Source of the DNA: Elusimicrobiota bacterium
GTDB taxonomy: Bacteria; Elusimicrobiota; Elusimicrobia; UBA1565; UBA9628
Length of the DNA stretch: 40,983 nt
NCBI GenBank assembly: GCA_016209035.1
Contig: JACQWX010000013.1
Coordinates: 1-40,983 of the forward strand
Reading direction: 5' to 3'
Part shown: in pieces, positions 1-7,682 of the stretch
Layout of the letters: each line of letters begins with the position of its first letter
Position numbering within the stretch: position 1 is the stretch's first letter
Position numbers and translations under genes: made by a program
The notes under the pieces: model-generated
Told to the model about the DNA's origin: nothing
What the model saw: only the letters and a program-made list of their open reading frames with translations
The model's database searches: none

Positions 1-1937
1 CCGGCCGCCGGGGCCTTGGCCATGTGGACCAGGGGCCGGGCGCCTGCCGCGAGGACGGAGCGCCCTCCGGAGCCGGAGAAGCAGGCGTCCAGGACCACGA
101 TCACGTCCCTGGACGGCAGCTTCGCGAGGTTGGCGTAGAGCGTCTTGACCGCGAAGGCCTTGGTCTCGACGTAGCTCGGGTTGCCGTCGTGCGGGATGAG
201 GTAGCCCTCTCCGGACTTGGGGTCCGGCGCGCCGTGCCCCGCGAAGTAGACGAAGACGCGGCTCTCGGCCGTCACCCGGTCCTCGAGCCACGGCCCCAGG
301 TAGGTCGCCAGGTCCGCCAAGGCCGCCCGCTCGTCCTTGATCAACACGACATTGCGGGAGTCGAACCCCATGGCGCGCGTCAGGTACGCGTACATGGCCT
401 CGGCGTCGCGGCCCGCGTATTCGACCGGCGGAAGGTCCCGATAGGCCTCGATGCCCGCGATCACGCCGACCGCATGGGGATCAATCGCGGTCCTGGCCTT
501 GGGCGGGAAATCCACGTCCTCGACCGGGGCCTGCGCTTCAGGCTCGGGCCCGGCCTCCTTGCCCTCGAACGCGACCACCTTCATGGCCGGCGGGGCCTTG
601 CCCAGGACGAGCCCCAGCGGGGCGGCGCTCACGCCGTATTTCCCGCGCGACTCGCTCAGAGTGACGGTCAGGGGCAGCGCTCCCTCGGCCTTGTAGCGCT
701 TGTTGACGAAGAACTCGAACTCCGCCGTCTTGGTCTGCCCCGGCTTGAGATCGCCCAGCGGGACGGAAGGCTCGCCCGAGATGAAGACTTCGGCGCTCCC
801 GGTCACGAGGAAGGCCGCCGCGGCGTCCGCCGCGCCCACGCCCCCGTTCCTGACCCCGACCGTGAGTTTGACCGGCTCCCCGGCCTTGACCTTCTTGCCC
901 GCCCCGACCGACACCCCCGCCACCTCGAGCTTAGGCGGCTTGAAGGTGCGCGCCTGGAACTCGGCCACGACGGGCTCGCCGTCGAAGCCGTTGCCCTCCT
1001 TGGCCTCCAGCCTCACCTGGACCTTCCCGGAGGCCACGGCGTCGGCCGCCTCCACCAGGACCTCGGCGACCGCCGATCTCCCTGCCTTGACCTCTCCCAC
1101 CTCCACGAAGGCGGGCAGCGAAACCTGGGATTTCGATTGGAGGCTCGGAACCAGACGGACCGCGTACGCCGGGCCCGGCCCCGCGTTGAACACCGCGACG
1201 GAGAGCCCGCCCTTCTCGCCGCCGTCGAGCATCCCGTTGCCCGACGGCTCCTTGAAGGAAACCCGCAGCGCGAGCTTGGCCGGCTGCTTCGGCTTGGGGA
1301 CGGCCTCGGCGGGCGGGGCCTTGACGGCCGCCGCCGCTCTCTGCGCAGCGGCGGCCTCGGGCGTCATCGGCTGGTAGTTCGGCCCGTAGACGAAGCGCTC
1401 CTTGCCGTCGATCTTGTGGAGATAGATCCTGGAAACGGCCCATTCCCCCGTGCCCCGCTTCTTCACGTAGACGTCGAGATCGATCTTCTCTCCGGTGGCG
1501 GCCTCGAAGCCGACGCACGCGAAGGCCTCCTCCCGCGAGATGTGGACGATGTCCTCCTTCCGGAATTCTGAGAGCTTGAGCCTGTGGAGGCGGCCGGTGA
1601 CCTCGTCCTTGACCAGGAACTCCCCGTCGTTCTGGGCCGCGGCCTCATCGAGATAGGCTTTGACGACCGCCCGGTAGGTGTCCGAGAACCCCACGATGAC
1701 CGGCGGCATCTCGGGCCCCGCGCCCTTGGGCGGCGGCTTCCACTCGGACGGCTGGGGGCGTTGAGGAGGGACGTAGCCCGGCATCGCCATCCCCGGCGGG
1801 TAGACGATGATAGGCATCACCGGCTGCCGTGACTGCCCCCAAGGCGACGGCTTGAACCTGGGAGGAGGCTTCCTCCTGTCCTCCCAAGCCCCTGCCCGGG
1901 AGACGATGAGCGCCGCCGACAGCAAAAGCATGGTCAT
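1..1937 (-). CDS. Secreted caspase-like (peptidase C14) protein with NEW3/CARDB-like domains, C-terminus cut by window edge
   Basis: About 645 residues are visible; the 3' end lies outside the window. The order is a signal-peptide-like start (hydrophobic LLLSAALIV, then an AGA-W cleavage-like site), a proline-rich spacer, a segment resembling SHD1 (KLSEFRKEDIVHISREEA), then one or two immunoglobulin-like CARDB/NEW3-type domains (GNGMLDGGEKGGLSVAVFN and a related second block). The C-terminal caspase fold starts near HAVGVIAGIEAYRDLP. The catalytic pair is visible: His in YFAGHG (about residue 567) and Cys in DACFSGSGG (about residue 615). A protease role outside the cytoplasm is inferred from these motifs; the substrate is unknown. 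The ATG at 1937 is the conservative start. An in-frame GTG at 1943 sits 7 nt after a -10 box and would be a leaderless start. It is divergent from the polyphosphate gene at 2006. Confidence 0.85.
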   Translation of the reverse strand, partial: MTMLLLSAALIVSRAGAWEDRRKPPPRFKPSPWGQSRQPVMPIIVYPPGMAMPGYVPPQRPQPSEWKPPPKGAGPEMPPVIVGFSDTYRAVVKAYLDEAAAQNDGEFLVKDEVTGRLHRLKLSEFRKEDIVHISREEAFACVGFEAATGEKIDLDVYVKKRGTGEWAVSRIYLHKIDGKERFVYGPNYQPMTPEAAAAQRAAAAVKAPPAEAVPKPKQPAKLALRVSFKEPSGNGMLDGGEKGGLSVAVFNAGPGPAYAVRLVPSLQSKSQVSLPAFVEVGEVKAGRSAVAEVLVEAADAVASGKVQVRLEAKEGNGFDGEPVVAEFQARTFKPPKLEVAGVSVGAGKKVKAGEPVKLTVGVRNGGVGAADAAAAFLVTGSAEVFISGEPSVPLGDLKPGQTKTAEFEFFVNKRYKAEGALPLTVTLSESRGKYGVSAAPLGLVLGKAPPAMKVVAFEGKEAGPEPEAQAPVEDVDFPPKARTAIDPHAVGVIAGIEAYRDLPPVEYAGRDAEAMYAYLTRAMGFDSRNVVLIKDERAALADLATYLGPWLEDRVTAESRVFVYFAGHGAPDPKSGEGYLIPHDGNPSYVETKAFAVKTLYANLAKLPSRDVIVVLDACFSGSGGRSVLAAGARPLVHMAKAPAA

Positions 1938-1950
1938 GTTCACAGCAGAC

Positions 1951-1979
1951 AGTATATCTCTGTATCGGCCGCCCAGCAA
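1951..1979 (-). promoter_or_regulatory. Sigma70-like promoter of the caspase-like gene
   Basis: Read on the minus strand: TTGCTG (1979-1974), a 17-nt spacer, TATACT (1956-1951). Seven nucleotides separate the -10 box from an in-frame GTG at 1943 and thirteen from the ATG at 1937, so the mRNA would have almost no leader. No Shine-Dalgarno sequence is seen. Confidence 0.55.
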
Positions 1980-1993
1980 GGGGCCTTTTATTC

Positions 1994-1999
1994 TATAAT
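1994..1999 (+). promoter_or_regulatory. -10 box (TATAAT) directly before pap
   Basis: A consensus TATAAT lies 6 nt before the ATG at 2006, which would give a leaderless transcript. No convincing -35 is found at 16-18 nt, and no Shine-Dalgarno sequence precedes the ATG. The -35 absence is the weak point. Confidence 0.45.
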
Positions 2000-2005
2000 G
2001 GAGCC

Positions 2006-3544
2006 ATGGCCACCGAAACGAAACCTTCCCTCGCCAAACTCGATCTGGACAAGACCCTCGAGCCCGACGCCTACAAGGAGAAGATGGGCTCGCTGATGCT
2101 CGAACTGCAACGCCTGCACCGCCAGGTCTACGAGGCCCGCATCCCCGTGCTCCTCGTCTTCGAGGGGTGGGAGGGCGCCGGCAAGGGCGACTGCGTCAAC
2201 CGTCTGCTCGAGCGCATGGACCCGCGCGGCACCAGGGTCTACTCGTTCGTCCAGCCCACGGACGAGGAGAAATACCGGCCCTTCTTCTGGCGCTACTGGC
2301 TCGACATCCCCTCCCGCGGCCAGGTCGCCGTCTTCCAGCACTCCTACTACCACTGGCTCCTCCGGGACCGGTTCGACTCGTGCCTGAAGACCAAGAGGTG
2401 GCAGGCGGGCATCGAGACCTTCCGGCAGTTCGAGCGCGTGCTCGCGGACGACGGCGTGCTGATCCTCAAGTTCTGGCTGCACATCGACCGCAAGGAGCAG
2501 AGGAAGCGGTTCAAGAAGTGGGAGAAGGACCCCGCCTTCGCCTTCCGCGTGAGCAAGGAAGCCTGGAAGGAGAACACGCGCTACAACGAGCGGCTCTCCT
2601 GCGCCGAGGAGCTCCTGGCCGGCACGCACGAGAAACACGCCCCGTGGATCACCATCGAGTCCACGGACCGCAGGCACCGCCGCCTGCGCGTGGCCGAGGA
2701 GGTGGCCGGGGCCTTCCGCCGCGCGCTCCAGCGCAAGGCCGCCGCCGAGGAGCCCAAGCCCTCCCCGGACGGGCAGGGCCGCGTCACCAAGGGCCCGGAC
2801 CCCTTGTCCCAGATCGACCTCTCCCGGAGGATGGACCGCGGCGTCTACGAGGACGCCCTGGACAACCTCTCGGACGAGCTCCGGGTCCTCCAGCACCTCT
2901 GCTACGTCAAGCGGCTCCCGGTCGTCGTCGTGTTCGAGGGCTCGGACGCCTCCGGCAAGGGAGGCACGATCCGGCGCCTGACCTCCGCCCTCGACCCTCG
3001 GGGCTACAACGTGATCCCCATCGCCGCGCCCGAGGGCGAGGAGAGGCACAAGCACTACCTTTGGCGGTTCTGGCGGCACGTCCCCAAGGCCGGGCACTGG
3101 GCCCTCTTCGACCGCTCCTGGTACGGCCGCGTGCTCGTCGAGCGCGTGGAGGGGCTGGCCAAGCCGGTCGACTGGAAGCGGGCCTACGCCGAGATCCGCG
3201 AGTTCGAACGGCAAATTGTACGCTCGGGCGCGGTGTTGGTGAAATTCTGGCTCCAGGTGAGCGCCGACGAACAGCTCCGGCGCTTCAAGGAGCGCGAGCA
3301 GGTTCCCTACAAGCGCTTCAAGATCACGCCGGAGGACTGGCGCAACCGCGAGAAAAAGCCCCAGTACGACGCCGCCGTGGCCGACATGGTGGTCGAGACC
3401 TCGGTCGACGACGCGCCCTGGACCCTCGTGGAGGCGGACGACAAGCTCTGCGCCCGCATCAAGGTGCTCCAGACCGTGGCCAAGGCCGTGCGCAACAAGG
3501 TCCGCAAGTCGGAAGGCTGGAAAGAGGGGCTGCACCTCCCTTGA
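2006..3544 (+). CDS. pap: Polyphosphate:AMP phosphotransferase (two-domain PPK2, PAP)
   Basis: This 512-residue protein is built from two PPK2 domains in tandem, the arrangement of class II PPK2 (PAP), which phosphorylates AMP to ADP with polyphosphate. Each half has a P-loop: GWEGAGKG near residue 54 and GSDASGKG near residue 312. The second half keeps the Walker B/lid residues DRSWYGR (about residue 368) and is expected to be catalytic. In the first half the equivalent is QHSYYHW, so that domain probably does not catalyse, as known for other fused PAP enzymes. Length matches the family. It overlaps the next gene, ppk1, by 4 nt if ppk1 starts at TTG 3541, so the two are probably co-translated. 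Together they would make and spend polyphosphate. Confidence 0.93.
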   Translation: MATETKPSLAKLDLDKTLEPDAYKEKMGSLMLELQRLHRQVYEARIPVLLVFEGWEGAGKGDCVNRLLERMDPRGTRVYSFVQPTDEEKYRPFFWRYWLDIPSRGQVAVFQHSYYHWLLRDRFDSCLKTKRWQAGIETFRQFERVLADDGVLILKFWLHIDRKEQRKRFKKWEKDPAFAFRVSKEAWKENTRYNERLSCAEELLAGTHEKHAPWITIESTDRRHRRLRVAEEVAGAFRRALQRKAAAEEPKPSPDGQGRVTKGPDPLSQIDLSRRMDRGVYEDALDNLSDELRVLQHLCYVKRLPVVVVFEGSDASGKGGTIRRLTSALDPRGYNVIPIAAPEGEERHKHYLWRFWRHVPKAGHWALFDRSWYGRVLVERVEGLAKPVDWKRAYAEIREFERQIVRSGAVLVKFWLQVSADEQLRRFKEREQVPYKRFKITPEDWRNREKKPQYDAAVADMVVETSVDDAPWTLVEADDKLCARIKVLQTVAKAVRNKVRKSEGWKEGLHLP

Positions 3545-5835
3545 CGCCCGACGATCTCGAGTGGAAGCCGCTGTCCGCCTTCCTCGAGGCCAAGGCCGGG
3601 GCTCCGGCCGGGCACGCGGCGCCCATCGTCCAGCGCCTCTACAACCGGGACCTTAGCTGGCTCAACTTCAACGACCGGGTCCTGAGCGAGGCCGCCGACC
3701 CCTCGGTCCCCGCGCTCGAGCGCCTGCGCTTCGCCTCCATCGTCAGCTCCAACCTCGACGAGTTCTTCATGGTGCGCGTGGCGGAGATCGCCAAGATCGC
3801 CAGCCGCACGCCCAACTACCGCTACCCCGACGGCCTGACCGCCCGCCAGCTCCTGGCCCTCGTGCGCGAGCACGCCCTCCGGCAGAAGGCCCTCCAGGCC
3901 AAGTTCTTCCGCGACATCCTCGACACCCTGGCCAAGCAGGGAGTGCGCCTCGTCACCGAATTCCCCGCGGCCGGCCCCTACGACTACGACATCCAGGCCC
4001 GGCTCTCCGGCGCCCAGGCGGCCCTTCGGCGCTCGGATGAGGCGACGCCGCCGCTCCTGAGCCAGAAAATCTACGTCTTCGTCCGGTTCACGCGGGGCTA
4101 CGCGATCGTGGACCTCGGCGAGCGGGAGAACCGGCTCGTGGAGCTGCCGCCGGACGGCAAGACCGTGGTCTGGGGCCTGGCCGACCGCTGGGTCGCGTCC
4201 CGGACCCAGAGCATGTTCCCTGGGGTTGAGACCATCGAGGCCTTCCCCTTCAAGATCATCCGCGACGCGGACCTGGGCTACCATCCCGACGAGGAGGTCA
4301 ATCTCGAGGAGCAGATCCTCCAGGGCATCCGCCGCAGGCGCGGCGAATCCAAGGTCATCCGGCTGGAGGTGGACGCCCCCTCTTACTCGGAGGGCGCGCT
4401 GTTCCTGGCCGCCCAGTTGGGACTGGACTCAGCCGCGCTCTACCGGTTCGACCTGCCCATCGACCTGCCCGCCTTGCGCCGCATCTTCGACGCGCCGGCG
4501 TCCACCCGCCTGCGCTACCCGCCGGTGCGGCCGCAGATCCCGCGCTTCTACCGCTCCCAGGACGTCTTCGAGATCGTCAAGAGCCGCGACGTCCTGCTCC
4601 ACCATCCCTACGACTCCTTCGACATCGTCGTCAACTTCCTCCTGCAGGCGGCCCGCGACCCGAAGGTCTTGGAGATCAACCACACCCTCTACCGCACGAG
4701 CAGGGAGTCCCCCGTCATCGAGGCCCTCAAGGAGGCCTCCCGGGCGGGCAAGCGGGTGACCGTCTACATCGAGATCAAGGCCAGGTTCGACGAGGCGGCC
4801 AACGTCCAGTGGGCCTCCGAGCTGCGCACGGCCGGGGTCAAGGTCGTGGCGCCCATGGGCGGGTTCAAGGTCCACAGCAAGGTCACCCGCATCGTGCGCG
4901 ACGAGGCCGGCGCCGAGACGGTCTACGTGCACTTGGGCACCGGGAACTACCATCCCGGCACCGCCAGGCAGTACACGGACCTCGGGCTCCTGACGGCCGA
5001 CCCCGCCCTGGGCGCCGAGACCGGCACCTACTTCCAGGCCCTGGCCCAGCGCCAGGAGCCCTCCGGCTACAAGGACCTCCTCGTCGCTCCCGGCAACCTC
5101 CACACGCAGTTCATGCGGCTCATTCGCGAGGAGATCAAGTCCCAGAAGGCCGAGCGCGACGGCCGCATCGTGGCCAAGATGAACTCCCTCGTGGACCCCG
5201 ACATGATCGAGGCCCTCTACGACGCCTCCAGGGCCGGGGTCAAGGTCGACCTCCTGGTGCGGGGCATCTGCTGCCTGAGGCCCGGCATCGGCGGCATGAG
5301 CGAGAACATCCGGGTCATCAGCGTGGTGGACCGATTCCTCGAGCACAGCCGCGTCTACTGCTTCGGCGCGGGCGAACGCCAGAGGCTCTACCTCTCGAGC
5401 GCGGACTGGATGCCGCGCAATTTCTTCACCCGCTACGAGCTGGCCTTCCCGGTGAAGGACCCCAACGTCCGGCGCTTCATCGCGGACGTCATCCTTGGCA
5501 AAAGCCTCGCGGACAACACCAAGGCCTGGGAGCTCAAGCCCGACGGGACCTACGACCGTGTCGTGCGCGCGGCCGGAGCCGAGCAGATCCGCTCGCAGGC
5601 CATGTTCGAGCAGCTCGCGGAGACGCAGTACAAGGGGACGGTGCTGGAGGAGCGCGCCTGGCTCAAGAAGGCCGCGGCCGGAGCTTCGCAGGAAGGGACC
5701 GCCCCGTCCGCCGTCGCCCCCTCCCAGGCTCCAGACGAGTCCCCGAACAAGGCCGGCCCCCGGGCCGCCAACGCCCTTCCCGATGGCGGCCGGGACGCTC
5801 GGCCTCCGGCCTCGACCGCGCAGACCAAGGAGTAG
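3541..5835 (+). CDS. ppk1: Polyphosphate kinase PPK1
   Basis: PPK1 reversibly makes polyphosphate from ATP. The family N-terminus is clear (RLYNRDLSWLNFNDRVL, then SNLDEFFMVRV). The two catalytic histidines are in GGFKVHSKV (about residue 445) and RFLEHSRVY (about residue 602), close to the E. coli positions 435 and 592; YLSSADWMPRN follows. The TTG at 3541 overlaps the pap stop (TTGA) and has a GAGGGG-type ribosome site about 11 nt upstream; no ATG lies nearby, and longer in-frame extensions would run inside pap. It is about 764 residues, some 70 longer than the E. coli enzyme. The extra is a low-complexity C-terminal tail containing a repeat shared with the CHAD gene downstream (5765-5821). 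SixA follows after 2 nt. Confidence 0.93.
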   Translation: MTPDDLEWKPLSAFLEAKAGAPAGHAAPIVQRLYNRDLSWLNFNDRVLSEAADPSVPALERLRFASIVSSNLDEFFMVRVAEIAKIASRTPNYRYPDGLTARQLLALVREHALRQKALQAKFFRDILDTLAKQGVRLVTEFPAAGPYDYDIQARLSGAQAALRRSDEATPPLLSQKIYVFVRFTRGYAIVDLGERENRLVELPPDGKTVVWGLADRWVASRTQSMFPGVETIEAFPFKIIRDADLGYHPDEEVNLEEQILQGIRRRRGESKVIRLEVDAPSYSEGALFLAAQLGLDSAALYRFDLPIDLPALRRIFDAPASTRLRYPPVRPQIPRFYRSQDVFEIVKSRDVLLHHPYDSFDIVVNFLLQAARDPKVLEINHTLYRTSRESPVIEALKEASRAGKRVTVYIEIKARFDEAANVQWASELRTAGVKVVAPMGGFKVHSKVTRIVRDEAGAETVYVHLGTGNYHPGTARQYTDLGLLTADPALGAETGTYFQALAQRQEPSGYKDLLVAPGNLHTQFMRLIREEIKSQKAERDGRIVAKMNSLVDPDMIEALYDASRAGVKVDLLVRGICCLRPGIGGMSENIRVISVVDRFLEHSRVYCFGAGERQRLYLSSADWMPRNFFTRYELAFPVKDPNVRRFIADVILGKSLADNTKAWELKPDGTYDRVVRAAGAEQIRSQAMFEQLAETQYKGTVLEERAWLKKAAAGASQEGTAPSAVAPSQAPDESPNKAGPRAANALPDGGRDARPPASTAQTKE
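5765..5821 (+). repeat. Two-part repeat in the PPK1 tail, copy 1
   Basis: Two blocks, 5765-5781 (17 nt, CCGCCAACGCCCTTCCC) and 5801-5821 (21 nt, GC-rich, containing GGCCTCCGGCC), recur identically at 7404-7420 and 7464-7484 inside the CHAD gene. A 10-nt block GGCGGCCGGG (5785-5794) recurs too. Both copies are read in the same frame, giving ANALPxGGR...PPASTA. The parts next to the blocks pair as imperfect stems. Confidence 0.7.
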
Positions 5836-5837
5836 CC

Positions 5838-6341
5838 ATGCAAGTCCTGATCGTCCGACACGCCGCCGCCGGAGACCGCGCCGAATGGTCCAAGAAGGGC
5901 AAGCCCGACGAGATCCGCCCCCTCACGCAGAAAGGCCGGGACAAGTGGCGCCAGGCGGCCAAAGGGCTCTGCGCCCTGGTGGACAAGATCGACGTGATCG
6001 TGTCGAGCCCCCTGGCCCGCGCCATCGAGACGGCCGACATCCTGCACAAGCGCTTTCCCTCCGCCAAGCTCGAGAAGCTCGAGGCCCTGCGCCCGGGCGG
6101 CGAAGCCGCGCCGGTCTTCGCCCGCCTGGGCGAGGCCGACGGCCCTGCGGTGGTCGCCTTCGTCGGGCACGAGCCCGACTTGAGCGCCCTCCTGGCGCGG
6201 ATGCTCACGGGGGAGCCGGACTCCTTCGCGGACCTACGCAAGGGGTCGACCGCTCTCGTGGAGTTCGAAGCCGCTCCCAAGCCTGGGAGGGGAGTGCTGA
6301 GGTGGCTGCTGCAGCCTTCGCAATTGAGAAGGATGGCTTGA
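5838..6341 (+). CDS. sixA: SixA-type phosphohistidine phosphatase (histidine phosphatase superfamily)
   Basis: This 167-residue protein has the RHG-type motif at its start (LIVRHAAAGDRAEW), a second phosphate-binding Arg in SSPLARAIETA, and the later histidine in FVGHEPDLSALL. Length and motif order fit SixA, which removes phosphate from histidine in phosphorelay or phosphotransferase proteins. The start ATG at 5838 has AAGGAG 5-10 nt upstream, overlapping the end of ppk1. It lies between PPK1 and CHAD; this neighbourhood (ppk1, sixA, CHAD) recurs in bacteria and suggests a link to polyphosphate metabolism, though its target here is unknown. A 6-bp hairpin (6274-6289) sits near its 3' end. 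Confidence 0.85.
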   Translation: MQVLIVRHAAAGDRAEWSKKGKPDEIRPLTQKGRDKWRQAAKGLCALVDKIDVIVSSPLARAIETADILHKRFPSAKLEKLEALRPGGEAAPVFARLGEADGPAVVAFVGHEPDLSALLARMLTGEPDSFADLRKGSTALVEFEAAPKPGRGVLRWLLQPSQLRRMA

Positions 6342-6345
6342 TGAG

Positions 6346-6402
6346 AGCGCCTTCGGCGCTTAGCCCCCTCAGCCACTCGCCTCCCCGCGGGGGAGGCGAG
6401 TG
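6346..6402 (+). repeat. Two triloop hairpins between sixA and the CHAD gene
   Basis: Stem 1: AGCGCC-TTC-GGCGCT (6346-6360). Stem 2: CACTCGCCTCCCC-GCG-GGGGAGGCGAGTG (6374-6402), a perfect 13-bp arm with a 3-nt loop. No T-run follows, so termination is doubtful. The second has the look of a dispersed intergenic repeat. It ends 13 nt before the CHAD GTG start and may affect that gene's translation. Confidence 0.7.
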
Positions 6403-6415
6403 ACACGGGAGGCAA

Positions 6416-7558
6416 GTGAAACGCTTCCCCCGCAACCTCCCCGAAAGGCCGGGGACCCAAGGCGCGGGCCTCCTGGCGCTCCACCGGCTCGACGCCGCGG
6501 CGGCCGCGGCCGAGCGCCTCCCCCGCTCCGACGACTCCGAGGCCCTGCACGATTTCAGGGTGGCCCTGCGGCGCTTGAGGGTGGTCCTGAGGCTCTACAG
6601 GCAGGCGTTCCGGGGAAGGGTCCCGCGGATATCCCTCAAACGCGTCCGGAAGCTGGCCCGCGACACCAACGAGGCACGGGACACCGAGGTCTTGGAGGCC
6701 AGGCTCAAGGGCTGGGCCGACGACCTCAAGCCGGGCCACCTGCCGGGCGCCGACGTCCTGCGCCGACGGCTGGCCAAGGGCCGGCCCGAGGACGGGCGCG
6801 GGTTCATCGACGCCGCCGGCAAGGAGTTCCATTCGCTCGAGGGGCTGCTGCGGCCCGCCCTGCTGGCCGTGGCCTCGACCGAAGAGCGCGGGCCGTCCTT
6901 CGGCGCGGCCTCCGCGGCCCTGCTCAGGGACGCGGGCCGCGACCTGCGCCGGCGGCTCTCCGCGATCAAGACGGCGATCGACGACGGACCGGTCCACAAG
7001 GCCAGGATCGCGGGCAAGCGTCTGCGCTACCTCCTCGAGCCGTTCCAATCGCGCTCCTTCCTTTGCAGGAAGGCCATCGGAAGGCTCAAGAAGCTGCAGG
7101 AGGACCTTGGCGACATCCACGACCTCAACCTGGCCGTCCAAGCCGTGAGCCTTTGCGCCAAAAAGGACGTGTCCGCCTGGTCCCGCGGACTCGTCGAGGC
7201 GGCTTCGCTCGAGGGGACCAAGGCGGGCCGTCCGTCCGTCACGCTCGATGCCAGTCCGGTGCCGGGCCTGGCGAGGCTGGCCGCCCTGGCCGGCCGGGAC
7301 CGTGCAAGGTCCTTCAGCCGATTCGAGGAGCGCTGGGACGGCCCGAAAGCCGGGGAGTTCTTCAGCGGCCTCGAGGCCGTGGCAGGGCGACTCTCGCCCC
7401 GGCCCGCCAACGCCCTTCCCACGGGCGGCCGGGGCCTGGCCCTCCAATATCCTGGAAGGCCAGGGCCTCCGGCCTCGACCGCGCCCCGGCGACCGAAGGC
7501 GCCGGCCGCTGAGACCGTCCCAGGTCCAACGGCCCCCGAGCCCGGGCCCGCCTCCTAG
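6416..7558 (+). CDS. CHAD domain protein (polyphosphate-associated)
   Basis: The protein is 380 residues and helical. The CHAD signature EALHDFRVALRRLRVVLRLYR appears near residues 42-62, followed by further conserved-type basic helices (RDTNEARDTEV; HKARIAGKRLRYLLE; KLQEDLGDIHDLN). CHAD proteins bind polyphosphate through basic residues and localise to granules; this fits its place just after ppk1 and sixA. The start GTG at 6416 has GGGAGG a few nucleotides upstream. The last 60 residues are a low-complexity tail carrying the same two-part repeat as the PPK1 tail, plus a nearly perfect stem at about 7434-7466. A transcriptional unit pap-ppk1-sixA-CHAD is likely. Confidence 0.85.
   Translation: MKRFPRNLPERPGTQGAGLLALHRLDAAAAAAERLPRSDDSEALHDFRVALRRLRVVLRLYRQAFRGRVPRISLKRVRKLARDTNEARDTEVLEARLKGWADDLKPGHLPGADVLRRRLAKGRPEDGRGFIDAAGKEFHSLEGLLRPALLAVASTEERGPSFGAASAALLRDAGRDLRRRLSAIKTAIDDGPVHKARIAGKRLRYLLEPFQSRSFLCRKAIGRLKKLQEDLGDIHDLNLAVQAVSLCAKKDVSAWSRGLVEAASLEGTKAGRPSVTLDASPVPGLARLAALAGRDRARSFSRFEERWDGPKAGEFFSGLEAVAGRLSPRPANALPTGGRGLALQYPGRPGPPASTAPRRPKAPAAETVPGPTAPEPGPAS
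7404..7484 (+). repeat. Two-part repeat in the CHAD tail, copy 2
   Basis: Identical 17-nt (7404-7420) and 21-nt (7464-7484) blocks match the PPK1 tail. Here they are separated by an extra segment with an imperfect hairpin (GGCCTGGCC ... GGCCAGGGCC). The protein frame is the same as in copy 1. Confidence 0.7.
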
Positions 7559-7628
7559 GCCCGGCGTCTTCCAGAAGTCTCATCGCAGGCAGGGCCGATT
7601 GACGGCCTCCGGCTGGGCCCTCCCTCCC

Positions 7629-7658
7629 ATGACGACTTCTTCCAGCGGCCGATATAAT
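7629..7658 (+). promoter_or_regulatory. Promoter of the 7683 gene
   Basis: ATGACG (7629-7634, 4 of 6 to the -35 consensus), an 18-nt spacer, then TATAAT (7653-7658). A strong GGAGGTGA ribosome site (about 7669-7676) follows, so this transcript is not leaderless. Confidence 0.5.
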
Positions 7659-7682
7659 GTCTCACTCGGAGGTGAATCATCC

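Noticed and set aside
24-1571. Long plus-strand frame of 515 codons
   Set aside because: It is antisense to the caspase-like gene, has an Arg/Gly/Leu-rich composition and no family resemblance; the minus frame has a signal peptide and catalytic motifs.
2167-3540. Upstream extension of the ppk1 frame through pap
   Set aside because: It overlaps the well-supported pap gene, and PPK1 similarity begins only after 3541.
5663-7447. Minus-strand frame of 594 codons opposite sixA and CHAD
   Set aside because: Shadow frame; both plus-strand genes have clear motifs.
7599-7604. TTGACG as the -35 of the 7683 gene
   Set aside because: It is 48 nt from the TATAAT, far beyond usable spacing; a weaker box at 7629 is correctly placed.
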